Part shown: one piece after another, positions 48,679 to 57,789 of the stretch
How the letters are laid out: every line of letters begins with the position of its first letter
Position numbering within the stretch: the first letter of the stretch is position 1
Assembly (NCBI RefSeq): GCF_007750855.1
Contig: NZ_CP036291.1
Coordinates: forward strand, 124,001-188,000
Source: Pirellulimonas nuda
GTDB taxonomy: Bacteria > Planctomycetota > Planctomycetia > Pirellulales > Lacipirellulaceae
DNA: 64,000 nucleotides
Reading direction: 5' to 3'
Program-made: the position numbers and the translations under genes
Notes under the pieces: model-generated
The model's database searches: none
Told to the model about the DNA's origin: nothing
What the model saw: only the letters and a program-made list of their open reading frames with translations

Positions 48679-49053
48679 CTAGTAGTCGCTCACCGCGTCC
48701 AGGAAGTCCTGATTGCTCGGGTTGTCGCGTCGGTCGAAAGCCTGGGCGATATGCACCCGCTTCTCGTCGCAGTAGGCGACCACCACCAGCCGCAGCCCGC
48801 CGCTCTTGCCGCAACCGGGGTACGCCCATCGCACCTTGAGCACCTTGCCCCCCTGGGGGGTCGCCTTCATCGGCGCAATCGACTTGTCGAGCGCGTTCTG
48901 GCACTCACCCGATGAGAAGTAACCGCAAAGGAACTCTTGCAACGCCCGCTTGTTCTTGCGGAACTCCTGGTCCGACATCTGCTGCCGCAGCTCGTGCAGC
49001 TTGGTGGTCGCTGGGCCGACTTGCCATTTGCCGTCTTCCGGGATGTACCGCAT
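48679..49053 (-). CDS. HigB2/RelE-like toxin of a Panacea toxin-antitoxin pair
   Basis: A 124-residue protein whose C-terminal part (GKVLKVRWAYPGCGKSGGLRLVV) matches the HigB2-type RelE toxins, which read K-x-R-W ... G-x-GKSGG-x-R. Its start codon overlaps the stop of the antitoxin gene by one base (TAATG). The N-terminal ~45 residues are an extra helical region (TTKLHELRQQMSDQEFRKNK). Expected action is mRNA cleavage at the ribosome. It lies on the opposite strand between hsdS and hsdR. Confidence 0.75.
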   Translation of the reverse strand: MRYIPEDGKWQVGPATTKLHELRQQMSDQEFRKNKRALQEFLCGYFSSGECQNALDKSIAPMKATPQGGKVLKVRWAYPGCGKSGGLRLVVVAYCDEKRVHIAQAFDRRDNPSNQDFLDAVSDY

Positions 49054-49640
49054 TACCAGTCGGCCCCGTCGCCCGCGTCGGCCGCGGCGAAAAGCTCGTC
49101 GTCATCCATCAACGGTCGGTCCATCCAGGGGTCGTCCTCGACGATTTGTTGCAGCGCGATGTGCAGATTGACCGCAGAGGGCTTTTTGGTGCGAAGATAG
49201 GCTTCCCACGCCATCCGCCAGCCGGGGTTTTCGTGCGAGAATGCCGAGGCCTCGCCGGAGGTCAACTGGGCGAAGTGCGAAGTGACGGCCGAGGCCAAGC
49301 CCATCGCATCGTCGTCGAGGAATAGGAATCGCTCCGGGGGGCATTCGAGCACGATCGGCTTCGACCCGTCCCACTCGCTGAGCTGCTTGGCGACGCCGCG
49401 GCCTTCAAGCTGACCGATAAGCCGCGTCTGATACTTGGCGACGACCGGCCCCTGCTGGATGCCGATGTAGGTGTTGTGCGTGATCGTATCGCCACGGTCT
49501 CGCAACGATGCAAGGTCAAGGTAGAACAACGCCTTGTGGAGCACCACCGCGTTCAGCCGGCAGCGCGGCGCAGCCTTCAACACGGCGCTAGCCGCCTCGA
49601 TGAGTCGATCGCTCTTTTCTGCTGCTTCCATCTTGCTCAA
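49053..49640 (-). CDS. Panacea (SocA/DUF4065)-domain antitoxin
   Basis: A 195-residue protein. Residues ~25-75 (LNAVVLHKALFYLDLASLRDRGDTITHNTYIGIQQGPVV) match the Panacea/SocA domain (K-L-x-Y-x-D ... G-x-x-I-x-x-x-x-Y ... GP-V), an antitoxin domain that pairs with many toxin types. The C-terminal tail is acidic (DDPWMDRPLMDDDELFAAADAGDGADW). The HigB2-like toxin follows directly, so the two form a type II pair. Located within the type I restriction cluster. Confidence 0.78.
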   Translation of the reverse strand: MSKMEAAEKSDRLIEAASAVLKAAPRCRLNAVVLHKALFYLDLASLRDRGDTITHNTYIGIQQGPVVAKYQTRLIGQLEGRGVAKQLSEWDGSKPIVLECPPERFLFLDDDAMGLASAVTSHFAQLTSGEASAFSHENPGWRMAWEAYLRTKKPSAVNLHIALQQIVEDDPWMDRPLMDDDELFAAADAGDGADW

Positions 49641-49896
49641 TTCTCTAACGGACGGTCTGGGCCGTTGGTGAGCCGGCGCCTAGAGGGTCCATCGACATAG
49701 GGCGCCCCAGGGGCGATAAAATCTGGACGCCCGGGGAGGCGTTCTGCCGATTCCGCCGCATTCTCGGCACAATGCCGATTTTGTGCCCCCCGAACGTCAA
49801 ATCGTACTCCTCTCAGTCGGCCAAATCAACGAAGATGGCGGAAGCCCCCGGGGTTTCGCCCTAGTCAGCAAGATCACACTCCAGAAAACGGCCCCC

Positions 49897-52800
49897 ATGA
49901 GCAGCGTCGGCAAGTCAGAAAAGGAGACGCAGCAACGGGTTGTCGCGCTGTTCAGCGAAGAGCTGGGCTACCGCTACCTGGGCGACTGGAGCGATCGCGA
50001 CGGCAACAGCAATATTGAAGAAGAGCTTCTTTCTAGCTACCTACGCGACAAAGCGGGGTACTCCGCCCCCCAAATCACCGCGGCGCTCTACAAGCTGTCG
50101 CTCGAAGCGGGCAACAAGAGTCGCAGCCTGTACGAGAACAACCGCGCGGTTTATCGCCTGCTGCGGTACGGCGTGCCGGTGCTGGTGGAAGCGGGGCGGC
50201 CCACCGAGACAGTCCACCTGATCGACTGGGACGATCCCGGGGCGAACGACTTTGCGATTGCCGAAGAAGTGACCCTCCGCGGCGGGCACGGCCGGCGCCC
50301 CGACCTAGTGCTGTACGTCAACGGCATCGCGTTGGGGGTGGTCGAACTCAAGAACAGCCGGGTGAGCATCGGCGACGGCATCCGGCAGCAACTCTCGAAC
50401 CAGCAGCCAGAGTTCCACGCTTGGTTCTTCAGCACCATTCAGTTGGTGCTGGCGGGGAGCGATTCGGAGGGACTCCGCTACGGCGCAATCTTGACCCCCG
50501 AGAAGTTCTTCCTGAGCTGGAAGGAAGACGAGCAGGACAACACGCGCTACAAGCTGGACAAGTACCTACTGAAGCTGTGCGACAAGCGCCGTCTGCTAGA
50601 GCTGGTGCACGACTTTGTGCTGTACGACGGCGGGATCAAGAAGCTGCCCCGGGCGCACCAATACTTCGGCGTCAAGGAGGCTCAGAAGCACGTCGCCCGC
50701 AAGCAGGGGGGCATTGTCTGGCACACGCAGGGGAGCGGCAAAAGCATCGTGATGGTGCTGCTGGCCAAGTGGATCCTGGAGAACAACCCCAAGGCGCGCG
50801 TCGCGATCATCACCGACCGCGACGAGCTAGACAAGCAGATCGAGCAGGTGTTCACCGGCTCGGGCGAATCGATCCAGCGGAGCGACAGCGGCGCCGAGCT
50901 GATGCGTCAACTAAGCGCGCCGAGGCCCCGGCTGCTGTGCTCCTTGGTCCACAAGTTTGGGCCCCGCGACGGCAAGAAGAAGACCGACAAAGAGTTCGAG
51001 GCCTACATCAAGGACCTCCAGTCCAAGCCAAGCCAGACCTATGGCGACGTGTTCGTGTTCGTCGACGAGTGTCACCGCACCCAGAGCGGTCGGCTGCACA
51101 AGATCATGACGACTCTCATGCCGAGCGCCGTGTTCATCGGCTTTACCGGCACGCCGCTGCTGAAGAAGGACAAGAAGACCAGCCTAGAAGTCTTCGGCGG
51201 CTACATCCACACCTACAAGTTCAGCGAGGCCGTGGAAGACGAGGTGGTGCTCGATTTGGTGTACGAGGCCCGCGACATCGACCAGCGGCTCGGCTCGCAG
51301 GAGAAGATTGACCAATGGTTCGAAGCGAAGACGCGGGGTCTGAATGCGTGGCAGAAGGACGAGCTGAAGAGCAAGTGGGGCACACTGCAGCACGTGTTGA
51401 GTTCGAAGAGCCGCATGGGGCGGGTGGTGAGCGACGTCCTGTTCGACTTTAGCGTCAAGCCGAGGCTCTCCAGCGAGCGTGGCAATGCGATGCTGGTGGT
51501 CTCCAGCATCTACGAGGCCTGCAAGTATTTCGAGCTGCTGCGGAAGACGCCGCTACGGGGCAAGTGCGCCATTGTCACCTCCTACAACCCGCTGGCAAAG
51601 GACATAACGCTCGAAGAGACCGGCGCCAACTCAGAAACCGACAAGCAGTTCATCTACAAGACCTACACCGACCTGCTGGCGACGGTCGACGCCGCGGCGA
51701 ACAAGAGCAAGACAGAGACTTACGAAGACTGGGCCAAGAAGCTGTTCGTGAATGAGCCGGCCAACATGCGGCTGCTGGTGGTGGTTGACAAGCTGCTGAC
51801 CGGCTTCGACGCCCCTTCCTGCACCTACCTGTACATCGACAAGTCGATGCAGGACCACGGGCTGTTTCAAGCAATCTGCCGCACGAATCGGCTCGACGGC
51901 GACGACAAAGACTTTGGCTACATCGTCGACTACAAGGACCTGTTCAAGAAGGTCGAGAACGCGATCGCGGTCTACACGTCGGAGCTGGACGATTCCGCCG
52001 GCGAAGCCAGCTCGGAGGTGCTGCTGCAGGACCGACTCACGAAGGGGAAGGAGCGGCTCAACAACGCGATCGAGGCGATAACGCTCCTCTGCGAGCCGGT
52101 CGCCCCCCCCGCCGGCGAGCTGGAGCATATCCACTACTTCTGCGGGAACACCGAGATTCCGACCGACCTGGAGAAGAATGAGCCTCGCCGAGCGGCGCTC
52201 TACAAGTCGACCGTGGCGCTTGTGCGAGCCTACGGGAACTTGGCCGATGAGCTGAGCGAGGCGGGCTATAGCGACGATCGGATCGCCGAGATCAAGGCCC
52301 TGCTCGATCACTACGTCAAGCTGCGGGACACCATCCGCAACGCGGCGGCCGAAACGCTCGACTTGAAGCCGTATGAGGCGGATATGCGGCACCTGATCGA
52401 CACCTACATCGAGGCGGACGAGCCGCGGAAGATTTCGCCGTTCGACAACATCGGGCTGCTGGACCTGATCGTGAAGACGGGCATCGCCGATGCAATCGCG
52501 GCGAGGCTTGGTGGGCTCGGAGGGAACCAGGCCGCGATCGCCGAGACGATCGAGAACAACGTCCGCAGCAAGATCATCAAGGAGCAATTGAGCGACCCCG
52601 CGTTCTACGAGCTGATGTCGCAGCTTCTGGACGAGGTGATCGCTGACCGGAAAGCCAAGGCGATCGCGTACGAGGACTACCTGAAGCGGATAGCCGAGAT
52701 CGTCAAGAAGGTCGATGCCGGGAAGGGAGACGACACGCCCGCGGCGCTCGACTCGCCCGGGAAGCGGGCTGTCTACAACGTGGTAAAGTCCGCTGCGGCG

Positions 52801-53001
52801 GCCGGCGCCGCAACAGCCGGCACGGACGCGGTTGACCTAACGCTCAAGATCGACGAGACGGTGAAGACTGTCCGGCCCGATGGCTGGCGTGGCGTGCAGG
52901 CGAAGGAGCAGATCATCAAGGCGGCTCTGTTCGGCATTCTGCAGGACGCGGAGTTGGTCGAGAGCTTGTTCACGGTTCTCGTCGCCCAGAAGGATTATTG
53001 A
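49897..53001 (+). CDS. hsdR: Type I restriction-modification system, restriction subunit
   Basis: A 1034-residue ATP-dependent restriction subunit. The N-terminal nuclease domain has the PD-(D/E)xK signature RRPDLVLYVNGIALGVVELKNS. Next are the SF2 motor motifs: WHTQGSGKSIVMVLLAKW (motif I), FVDECHRTQSG (DEAH-type), FIGFTGTPLL (motif III), and later VVDKLLTGFDAP and QAICRTNRLDG. A C-terminal helical domain follows. The ATG at 49897 (MSSVGKSEKETQQRVV) is preferred; the frame is open from 49783 but that part lacks similarity. The metallopeptidase gene overlaps its stop. Confidence 0.95.
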   Translation: MSSVGKSEKETQQRVVALFSEELGYRYLGDWSDRDGNSNIEEELLSSYLRDKAGYSAPQITAALYKLSLEAGNKSRSLYENNRAVYRLLRYGVPVLVEAGRPTETVHLIDWDDPGANDFAIAEEVTLRGGHGRRPDLVLYVNGIALGVVELKNSRVSIGDGIRQQLSNQQPEFHAWFFSTIQLVLAGSDSEGLRYGAILTPEKFFLSWKEDEQDNTRYKLDKYLLKLCDKRRLLELVHDFVLYDGGIKKLPRAHQYFGVKEAQKHVARKQGGIVWHTQGSGKSIVMVLLAKWILENNPKARVAIITDRDELDKQIEQVFTGSGESIQRSDSGAELMRQLSAPRPRLLCSLVHKFGPRDGKKKTDKEFEAYIKDLQSKPSQTYGDVFVFVDECHRTQSGRLHKIMTTLMPSAVFIGFTGTPLLKKDKKTSLEVFGGYIHTYKFSEAVEDEVVLDLVYEARDIDQRLGSQEKIDQWFEAKTRGLNAWQKDELKSKWGTLQHVLSSKSRMGRVVSDVLFDFSVKPRLSSERGNAMLVVSSIYEACKYFELLRKTPLRGKCAIVTSYNPLAKDITLEETGANSETDKQFIYKTYTDLLATVDAAANKSKTETYEDWAKKLFVNEPANMRLLVVVDKLLTGFDAPSCTYLYIDKSMQDHGLFQAICRTNRLDGDDKDFGYIVDYKDLFKKVENAIAVYTSELDDSAGEASSEVLLQDRLTKGKERLNNAIEAITLLCEPVAPPAGELEHIHYFCGNTEIPTDLEKNEPRRAALYKSTVALVRAYGNLADELSEAGYSDDRIAEIKALLDHYVKLRDTIRNAAAETLDLKPYEADMRHLIDTYIEADEPRKISPFDNIGLLDLIVKTGIADAIAARLGGLGGNQAAIAETIENNVRSKIIKEQLSDPAFYELMSQLLDEVIADRKAKAIAYEDYLKRIAEIVKKVDAGKGDDTPAALDSPGKRAVYNVVKSAAAAGAATAGTDAVDLTLKIDETVKTVRPDGWRGVQAKEQIIKAALFGILQDAELVESLFTVLVAQKDY

Positions 53002-53735
53002 TGGCGACACAGCCTGGCAAGACGACGCTACTAGAACTGGGCGATACGTCGGTCGATGTGGTGCTCAAGGACATCAAGAACGTCCACCTGAGCGTCCATC
53101 CGCCGACGGGCAGGGTGCGCATCGCGGCGCCCCATCGGATGGACGTCGAGGCGATTCGGCTGTTCGCGATCTCCAAGCTGGGCTGGATCAAGCGGCAGCA
53201 GCGGAAGCTCGGAGAGCAGCAGCGCGAAACGCCACGCGAGTATCTAGAGCGAGAGAGCCACTACGTGTGGGGCAAACGCTACCTGCTGTCGGTCGACGAG
53301 GCAGACCATCCGCCGAGCGTGACGCTTCGCCATCGTCGCATGCACCTAACGGTCCGCCCCCATGCCGACGAAGCAAAGCGGGCGCAGGTGATGGAGGACT
53401 GGTACCGCGAGCAGGTCAAGGACCGGTCGGTGCCGATGATCTCCGACTGGGAGCCGAAGGTCGGCGTGAGCGTGGAAAAGTGCTTCGTGCAGCGGATGAA
53501 GACCCGCTGGGGAAGCTGCAACTCCAAGGCCCGCACAATACGACTCAACACCGACCTCGCAAAGAAGCCGCTAGAGTGTCTGGAGTACATCGTCGTGCAC
53601 GAGCTGATCCATATTCTGGAGCCGACGCACAATGATCGCTTCAAGGCGATGTTGCGCGGGTTGATGCCTGATTGGCAGGACCGGCGGAACTTGCTGAACC
53701 GGCTGCCGGTCCGGCATGAAGATTGGGGCTATTGA
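53001..53735 (+). CDS. YgjP-like metallopeptidase associated with type I RM
   Basis: A 244-residue zincin of the YgjP/SprT-like family. The zinc motif is VVHELIHILEPTHNDRF and an RWGSC motif (MKTRWGSCNSKAR) precedes it, both hallmarks of the family. It starts with an ATG overlapping the hsdR TGA by one base and must be translated with hsdR. Such genes often accompany type I restriction systems, perhaps limiting HsdR by proteolysis. Here the exact substrate is not known. Confidence 0.88.
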   Translation: MATQPGKTTLLELGDTSVDVVLKDIKNVHLSVHPPTGRVRIAAPHRMDVEAIRLFAISKLGWIKRQQRKLGEQQRETPREYLERESHYVWGKRYLLSVDEADHPPSVTLRHRRMHLTVRPHADEAKRAQVMEDWYREQVKDRSVPMISDWEPKVGVSVEKCFVQRMKTRWGSCNSKARTIRLNTDLAKKPLECLEYIVVHELIHILEPTHNDRFKAMLRGLMPDWQDRRNLLNRLPVRHEDWGY

Positions 53736-53856
53736 GTTTGAGGGGGCGGATCGCGGTGAAGGTGATTAACCATTTGGGGGATGAGGTGATGAAGGTTTTT
53801 AGGGTGTGAGGGGGGGGAGTGAGCAAGGAGCGACGCCCAGGCGATCACGGCAGGCG

Positions 53857-55926
53857 TCAAGAACCATGGGATTCTTTTTCGTCGATGCTGTTCTTCAAGT
53901 CTTGCTCTTCCCCTCCGAAGTTCCCCACAGTCGAGGGCAGTCGTTCTAACGTGATGGTGTCGAGGTACAGCCTTTGCGACATTGGTGCTACTAGCCTGTT
54001 TCGTTTAAATAACTTCAAGCAATGCACCACTTGGGCCGGATTCTCCAGCTGCCGCAGAAGGTCTTCGGCGCAGGGGGATGGCGCTGACCACAGGCGTATC
54101 GTACTTTCCGGCACGGGAACCGCGGCAGCGGAGTTGCCCTTGACGAGGGAGTAGCTCACGAACCCTTGCTCGAAGAACCGGTGCAGGGCCGAAGCGTCGT
54201 AGAAATGAACACCTTCGATGGGACTTGATTTTGAGAACGGCGATCCGTTGAGTACCACCGGCACGAGCTTTCTCCATTTGACAGTCTTACCCAACTTTTC
54301 TAACACAATCTGTGGATGCGCCTCGATCGACTGAGCCTTTGCTTTGACTTGACGGGCGGCGTCAGACTGGTCCTTCATAAACCAGTATTCACTCTGAGGA
54401 TTGTCTCTTGGTAGGAAGTAGTTCTTGTTCTCGACGACAAACAAGATGTCATCCCATAGGGCCACGCAATCAATTTCCAACTCTTCACCATTTATCTTGC
54501 TGTGGATGCCGACTGCCGCATCGCATTGTTCGCGCAATAGCTTTACGGTGTCCTCTTCGAACGGTTTGCCTTTCCAGGACATGTCACAACGGAGCGACGA
54601 GAGCTGTGAGACGATTGCAGAAGCTGAATCTGTGAATGCTGCGACGGTGACAACGAAACAATAGCGACCGTCTTGGCACCGCACAAAGGGCGAATCGAAG
54701 ACGTCGACTGAGCCCCTGCCAAAGGTAGTGTGACGGAGAAAGGTACGGGCCTTCTCTTCATGAAGACCGTGGCCGGTGAGGGTTTTGACGACGTCAGCTT
54801 CCGCCACCATCACCAACCCATCGTGCGGTTCTGTATCTTCTAAGTAATCCCGCGCCATCTTATGAATCACAGCATAACCCCGTGTCCACTCCCGCAGGGT
54901 CAGTCCAGCGAATAGCTTCGCATCCTGGTCGACGGGCATGAATAGCAAACTCGTAAGTGCCAGCAAGCAACGAGTTTCTTCCGTGCTGATGTACGTTGGC
55001 GGAGACGGTGCGGCGGGCTGTTCGGCGGCCCGGGCGTGAAATCGGTCGACTGATAAGTAGATGTCGAAGAGCTTCCTGCGAAGTCGTTCCCCGGCAATAT
55101 GCAGTTCAATCTCTCCGCCGTCATCGAATGCAAAGCAGACAGAGTCTTGTTTGCGCGGACCATCATCGGGGGCCGCGAAGTGGTTAGTCTCGATTTCTTG
55201 CCGTGTAACCGAGCCGCCGAAGTAGCGGCAGCGGCTGTCGCTCCGCTCGACCTGGCCCCAGATTGTCGCTAGGAGAATGTTTCCGATTGCAAGTTCTTTG
55301 TGCCCCCCCGTAGTCGACACAGGCGCCGGAAGTACTAGCGCGCCTTCGTCGTCGAACCAACTGTTATTGTAGCCAAGCATCTTCAGCGTGGCCGTCAGCG
55401 CGGTCTGCAACGTGTTCAGCGCGTCGTCTGGGCTCACGATCGGACCGTCGGCTTCGATCGGCAACTTGATTGAGACCGGATCGACCATCTCCGTCATAGT
55501 TGAAAGGCTGGCCTTGCACTGTGACTCCATCGATCGGATCTCAGAGTCCATGTGTCGGATCGCTGCCCAGGCAAGTTGCTCCGGCGAGAGGTAGGACAGC
55601 ACATCGTTGCTAAGAGTCTGAAGTACTTCCTGGTACGCTTCTTCCGTGTGTTGCATGCTGGACACCTTGTCGGCCCGGTCGTGGAGTAGATCTATCAACG
55701 TCTCCTGGCTGAAGAAGATTCCCATGCTCTCAAGAAAGTGGTCACGAGCCGCTTTTTGACCGTCATTCGGCCGGCGTATGATCAGATAGCCATCGCGAAG
55801 GATCACGTCGAGAAACTTCTCGGCTCGCGCGCGCATAAGGGACGGGGCGCCGGCCTTCAGGTGTGCCTCAACTGTCGGCCAGTCAAAGCGTGCAACGGCC
55901 TTTTGAATCTTAGTTTCAAGGTGCAT
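53857..55926 (-). CDS. Large protein with PD-(D/E)xK-like nuclease motif, candidate defence gene
   Basis: About 689 residues. The N-terminal half is mostly helical and unrecognised. From about residue 450 comes a restriction-endonuclease-like pattern: the helix SWKGKPFEEDTVKLLREQ, then GEELEIDCVALWDD near 490, and ILFVVENKNYF near 500, giving Asp ... Glu-x-Lys, followed by DAARQVKAKAQSI. I infer a nuclease. It converges on the type I RM operon, so it is an independent cargo gene. ATG at 55926 is used; a TTG at 55941 is possible. GC content is visibly lower than the host genes. Confidence 0.7.
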   Translation of the reverse strand: MHLETKIQKAVARFDWPTVEAHLKAGAPSLMRARAEKFLDVILRDGYLIIRRPNDGQKAARDHFLESMGIFFSQETLIDLLHDRADKVSSMQHTEEAYQEVLQTLSNDVLSYLSPEQLAWAAIRHMDSEIRSMESQCKASLSTMTEMVDPVSIKLPIEADGPIVSPDDALNTLQTALTATLKMLGYNNSWFDDEGALVLPAPVSTTGGHKELAIGNILLATIWGQVERSDSRCRYFGGSVTRQEIETNHFAAPDDGPRKQDSVCFAFDDGGEIELHIAGERLRRKLFDIYLSVDRFHARAAEQPAAPSPPTYISTEETRCLLALTSLLFMPVDQDAKLFAGLTLREWTRGYAVIHKMARDYLEDTEPHDGLVMVAEADVVKTLTGHGLHEEKARTFLRHTTFGRGSVDVFDSPFVRCQDGRYCFVVTVAAFTDSASAIVSQLSSLRCDMSWKGKPFEEDTVKLLREQCDAAVGIHSKINGEELEIDCVALWDDILFVVENKNYFLPRDNPQSEYWFMKDQSDAARQVKAKAQSIEAHPQIVLEKLGKTVKWRKLVPVVLNGSPFSKSSPIEGVHFYDASALHRFFEQGFVSYSLVKGNSAAAVPVPESTIRLWSAPSPCAEDLLRQLENPAQVVHCLKLFKRNRLVAPMSQRLYLDTITLERLPSTVGNFGGEEQDLKNSIDEKESHGS

Positions 55927-56289
55927 GTTCGTCGCACTCAAGCCGTTTGAGGAGCAGCATACGTCGCCGGGTTGGGCCGAACCGATTCTATCCTGTCAGT
56001 CACATTCGAATTGGCAAGTATGCAGATTCGGTTCCCCGCCAGCTATGGTTGGGCTGATACTGGGCGAGGGCGATCACCCATTCAGAAGCCGTTATGGTTG
56101 ATCGTCTGATTCTCCGATTCCGGCTGGGACAGTGCGGTGTTGAGTGCTCACCGTGGCCGCTCCGCCAGCGTCATCACTTGGAGGAAGATGCGGTCGGGGC
56201 CGTCAGTTCATGGATCGCGCACGGCCTTTCAATCACCAGTCTTCGGAACTCAAGATAGGATGGCTACTTAAGCCATTTGTCACTAGCTG

Positions 56290-56318
56290 TTGACATGCGG
56301 GATTCCGCGCCGGAGAAT
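56290..56318 (+). promoter_or_regulatory. Promoter upstream of the DUF3800-like gene
   Basis: TTGACA (56290-56295), 17 bases, then GAGAAT (56313-56318) resembles a sigma-70 promoter. It would start a transcript at the hairpin at 56321-56355, about 200 bases before the DUF3800-like start codon. Confidence 0.45.
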
Positions 56319-56320
56319 GC

Positions 56321-56355
56321 GCAAAGCCTGGCGGGAGGACCCCGCCAGGCTTTGC
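56321..56355. terminator. 15-bp stem-loop in the leader of the DUF3800-like gene
   Basis: GCAAAGCCTGGCGGG (56321-56335) pairs exactly with 56341-56355 around a 5-base loop, followed by ATGTTTTCG. It could be an attenuator, or the terminator of a short RNA from the promoter just upstream. The rest of the 610-base gap 55942-56551 has no gene. Confidence 0.5.
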
Positions 56356-56551
56356 ATGTTTTCGCTCAGACGTTGACGCGTCTGAGACTACAGGAGCGCG
56401 ACCAAGATGCAATTGGCAGCACCCCCGACTGTTGTGCGTAGTCTGACGCAGGTTGGCAGAGATGTCAATCGAGCTTCTGGCCATACTGGCCATGACTACG
56501 GACTCGCTGCCACTGCCGCTATGTCGCTCCGGGATTACGGAGAATCGAGCG

Positions 56552-57358
56552 ATGGCGGATTGGCATCTGTATTGCGAAGAGAGCTGCAAAACCGAACGCA
56601 AGTTCGTTTTGGGCGGCATTCTGATCGAATCGGAGAAGGTCAATGGTTTGACTGACGGGATTGGGCGCTGGCGCCAGCGCCGCGGGTTGGTCGGCGAGAT
56701 CAATTGGAAGAAGACCACTCAGAATCGGCTAGAACGGTACTCGGAATTCGTCACCGGCTCTTTGATGAGAGCTGAGCGGGGAGATCTTCTCTACCGATGC
56801 GCCGTCTTTGATCGTCACGAAGATGCGCACTTCCCTGGTGAGCCAGAGGCTGTTCGCCTAGGCAGGCGGCTCTACCACTTTCTGCTACATTGTTTTGTTC
56901 TTAGCTTGCGGGGAGACGATCGCCTTTTTTTGTTTCTAGATAAAGGCTTGTTGCCCGGCCACCCCTCGGATCTACGAAAGATGCTCAATTGCGGGATCGC
57001 GGGCCACCGGCATCAACAGCCCCACGGGCTCGTCCATTGGGTGCAGGAACTCGACTCCAAAATGTGCGACTTCATTCAGATGGCGGACGTGCTGACGGGT
57101 GCCATCGGGTCGGCACTCAACTGCAACCGCATCGACGGAAGTAGCCGCGGGGCCGCTAAGGCCCGGCTGATCGAGCACATGTCGTCCCGGCTCAAGATCG
57201 CTGGCTTTCACGAGACCATAGAATGCCGTGGCGGCTTCGGCCTGTGGCACGTACCGGCGAGACAAAAAAAGCACCCCGGCCCCTATCCTGCATTGCAGGA
57301 AGTCTTGGCGGAGCCAAGGCTTTCGGTGACCGCGAGTGCTCTCCCAAGTATCGGCTAA
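56552..57358 (+). CDS. DUF3800-like protein
   Basis: A 268-residue protein with the overall DUF3800 order: an acidic N-terminal motif (WHLYCEESCKTERKFVLGG, where most members have DESG), basic/acidic helices (GEINWKKTTQNRLERYSEFV), LFLFLDKGLLPG, and a C-terminal WVQELDSKMCDFIQMADVLTGAI, which corresponds to the D..SK...QxADxxxG motif. These proteins have an RNase-H-like pattern and are frequent in mobile elements and defence islands, but a function is not established. The ATG at 56552 is supported by a GGAG site at 56539-56542. Confidence 0.7.
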   Translation: MADWHLYCEESCKTERKFVLGGILIESEKVNGLTDGIGRWRQRRGLVGEINWKKTTQNRLERYSEFVTGSLMRAERGDLLYRCAVFDRHEDAHFPGEPEAVRLGRRLYHFLLHCFVLSLRGDDRLFLFLDKGLLPGHPSDLRKMLNCGIAGHRHQQPHGLVHWVQELDSKMCDFIQMADVLTGAIGSALNCNRIDGSSRGAAKARLIEHMSSRLKIAGFHETIECRGGFGLWHVPARQKKHPGPYPALQEVLAEPRLSVTASALPSIG

Positions 57359-57789
57359 AAAAACGCTCGGGGCAAGCCAGATCGCGATATTGCTTTCACC
57401 CTTCACCCGGCCTATGGACTGCTAAGCCGCAGCATCTTGGCTCTCGCCCATGATTCTTTCCGGGCAATTCCAGCGGAAGCCGAACTGTGGGTTCTCCCGG
57501 TGCATGCGGTGCATGCGGCATTTTGGGTAGTCGCAAGATTGGCCACTGCTCGAAGGTACAAGACAAGCTCGCAATGGTATTGGAGCAATTCACCAAGTCC
57601 CGAGCTGGCGGGCAGGCGGGTTTGTGGCGGATTTGCACCAAGAACTATGCGGTTTCGCAAGCTACGTAACGGATTGGTTATGGCCCCAGAGCGGCTATCG
57701 CTCAGAACAGGTACTTAAAAGCTTCCCAGCCGACCGGGTGGGGGTCCGGGCAAAATCTGGCGGGCGGCGGGGGGCCCCAAGGGGGTGGC
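57359..57789. other. Noncoding stretch between DUF3800-like and phosphatase genes
   Basis: The two genes converge on 431 bases in which no open frame has protein-like composition or a ribosome-binding site. A short GTGCATGCG repeat (about 57499-57516) is the only visible feature. Confidence 0.5.

Noticed and set aside
57437..57718. 93-codon plus-strand frame between the DUF3800-like and phosphatase genes
   Set aside because: No ribosome-binding site, no domain, and overlapping frames of equal quality on the other strand.
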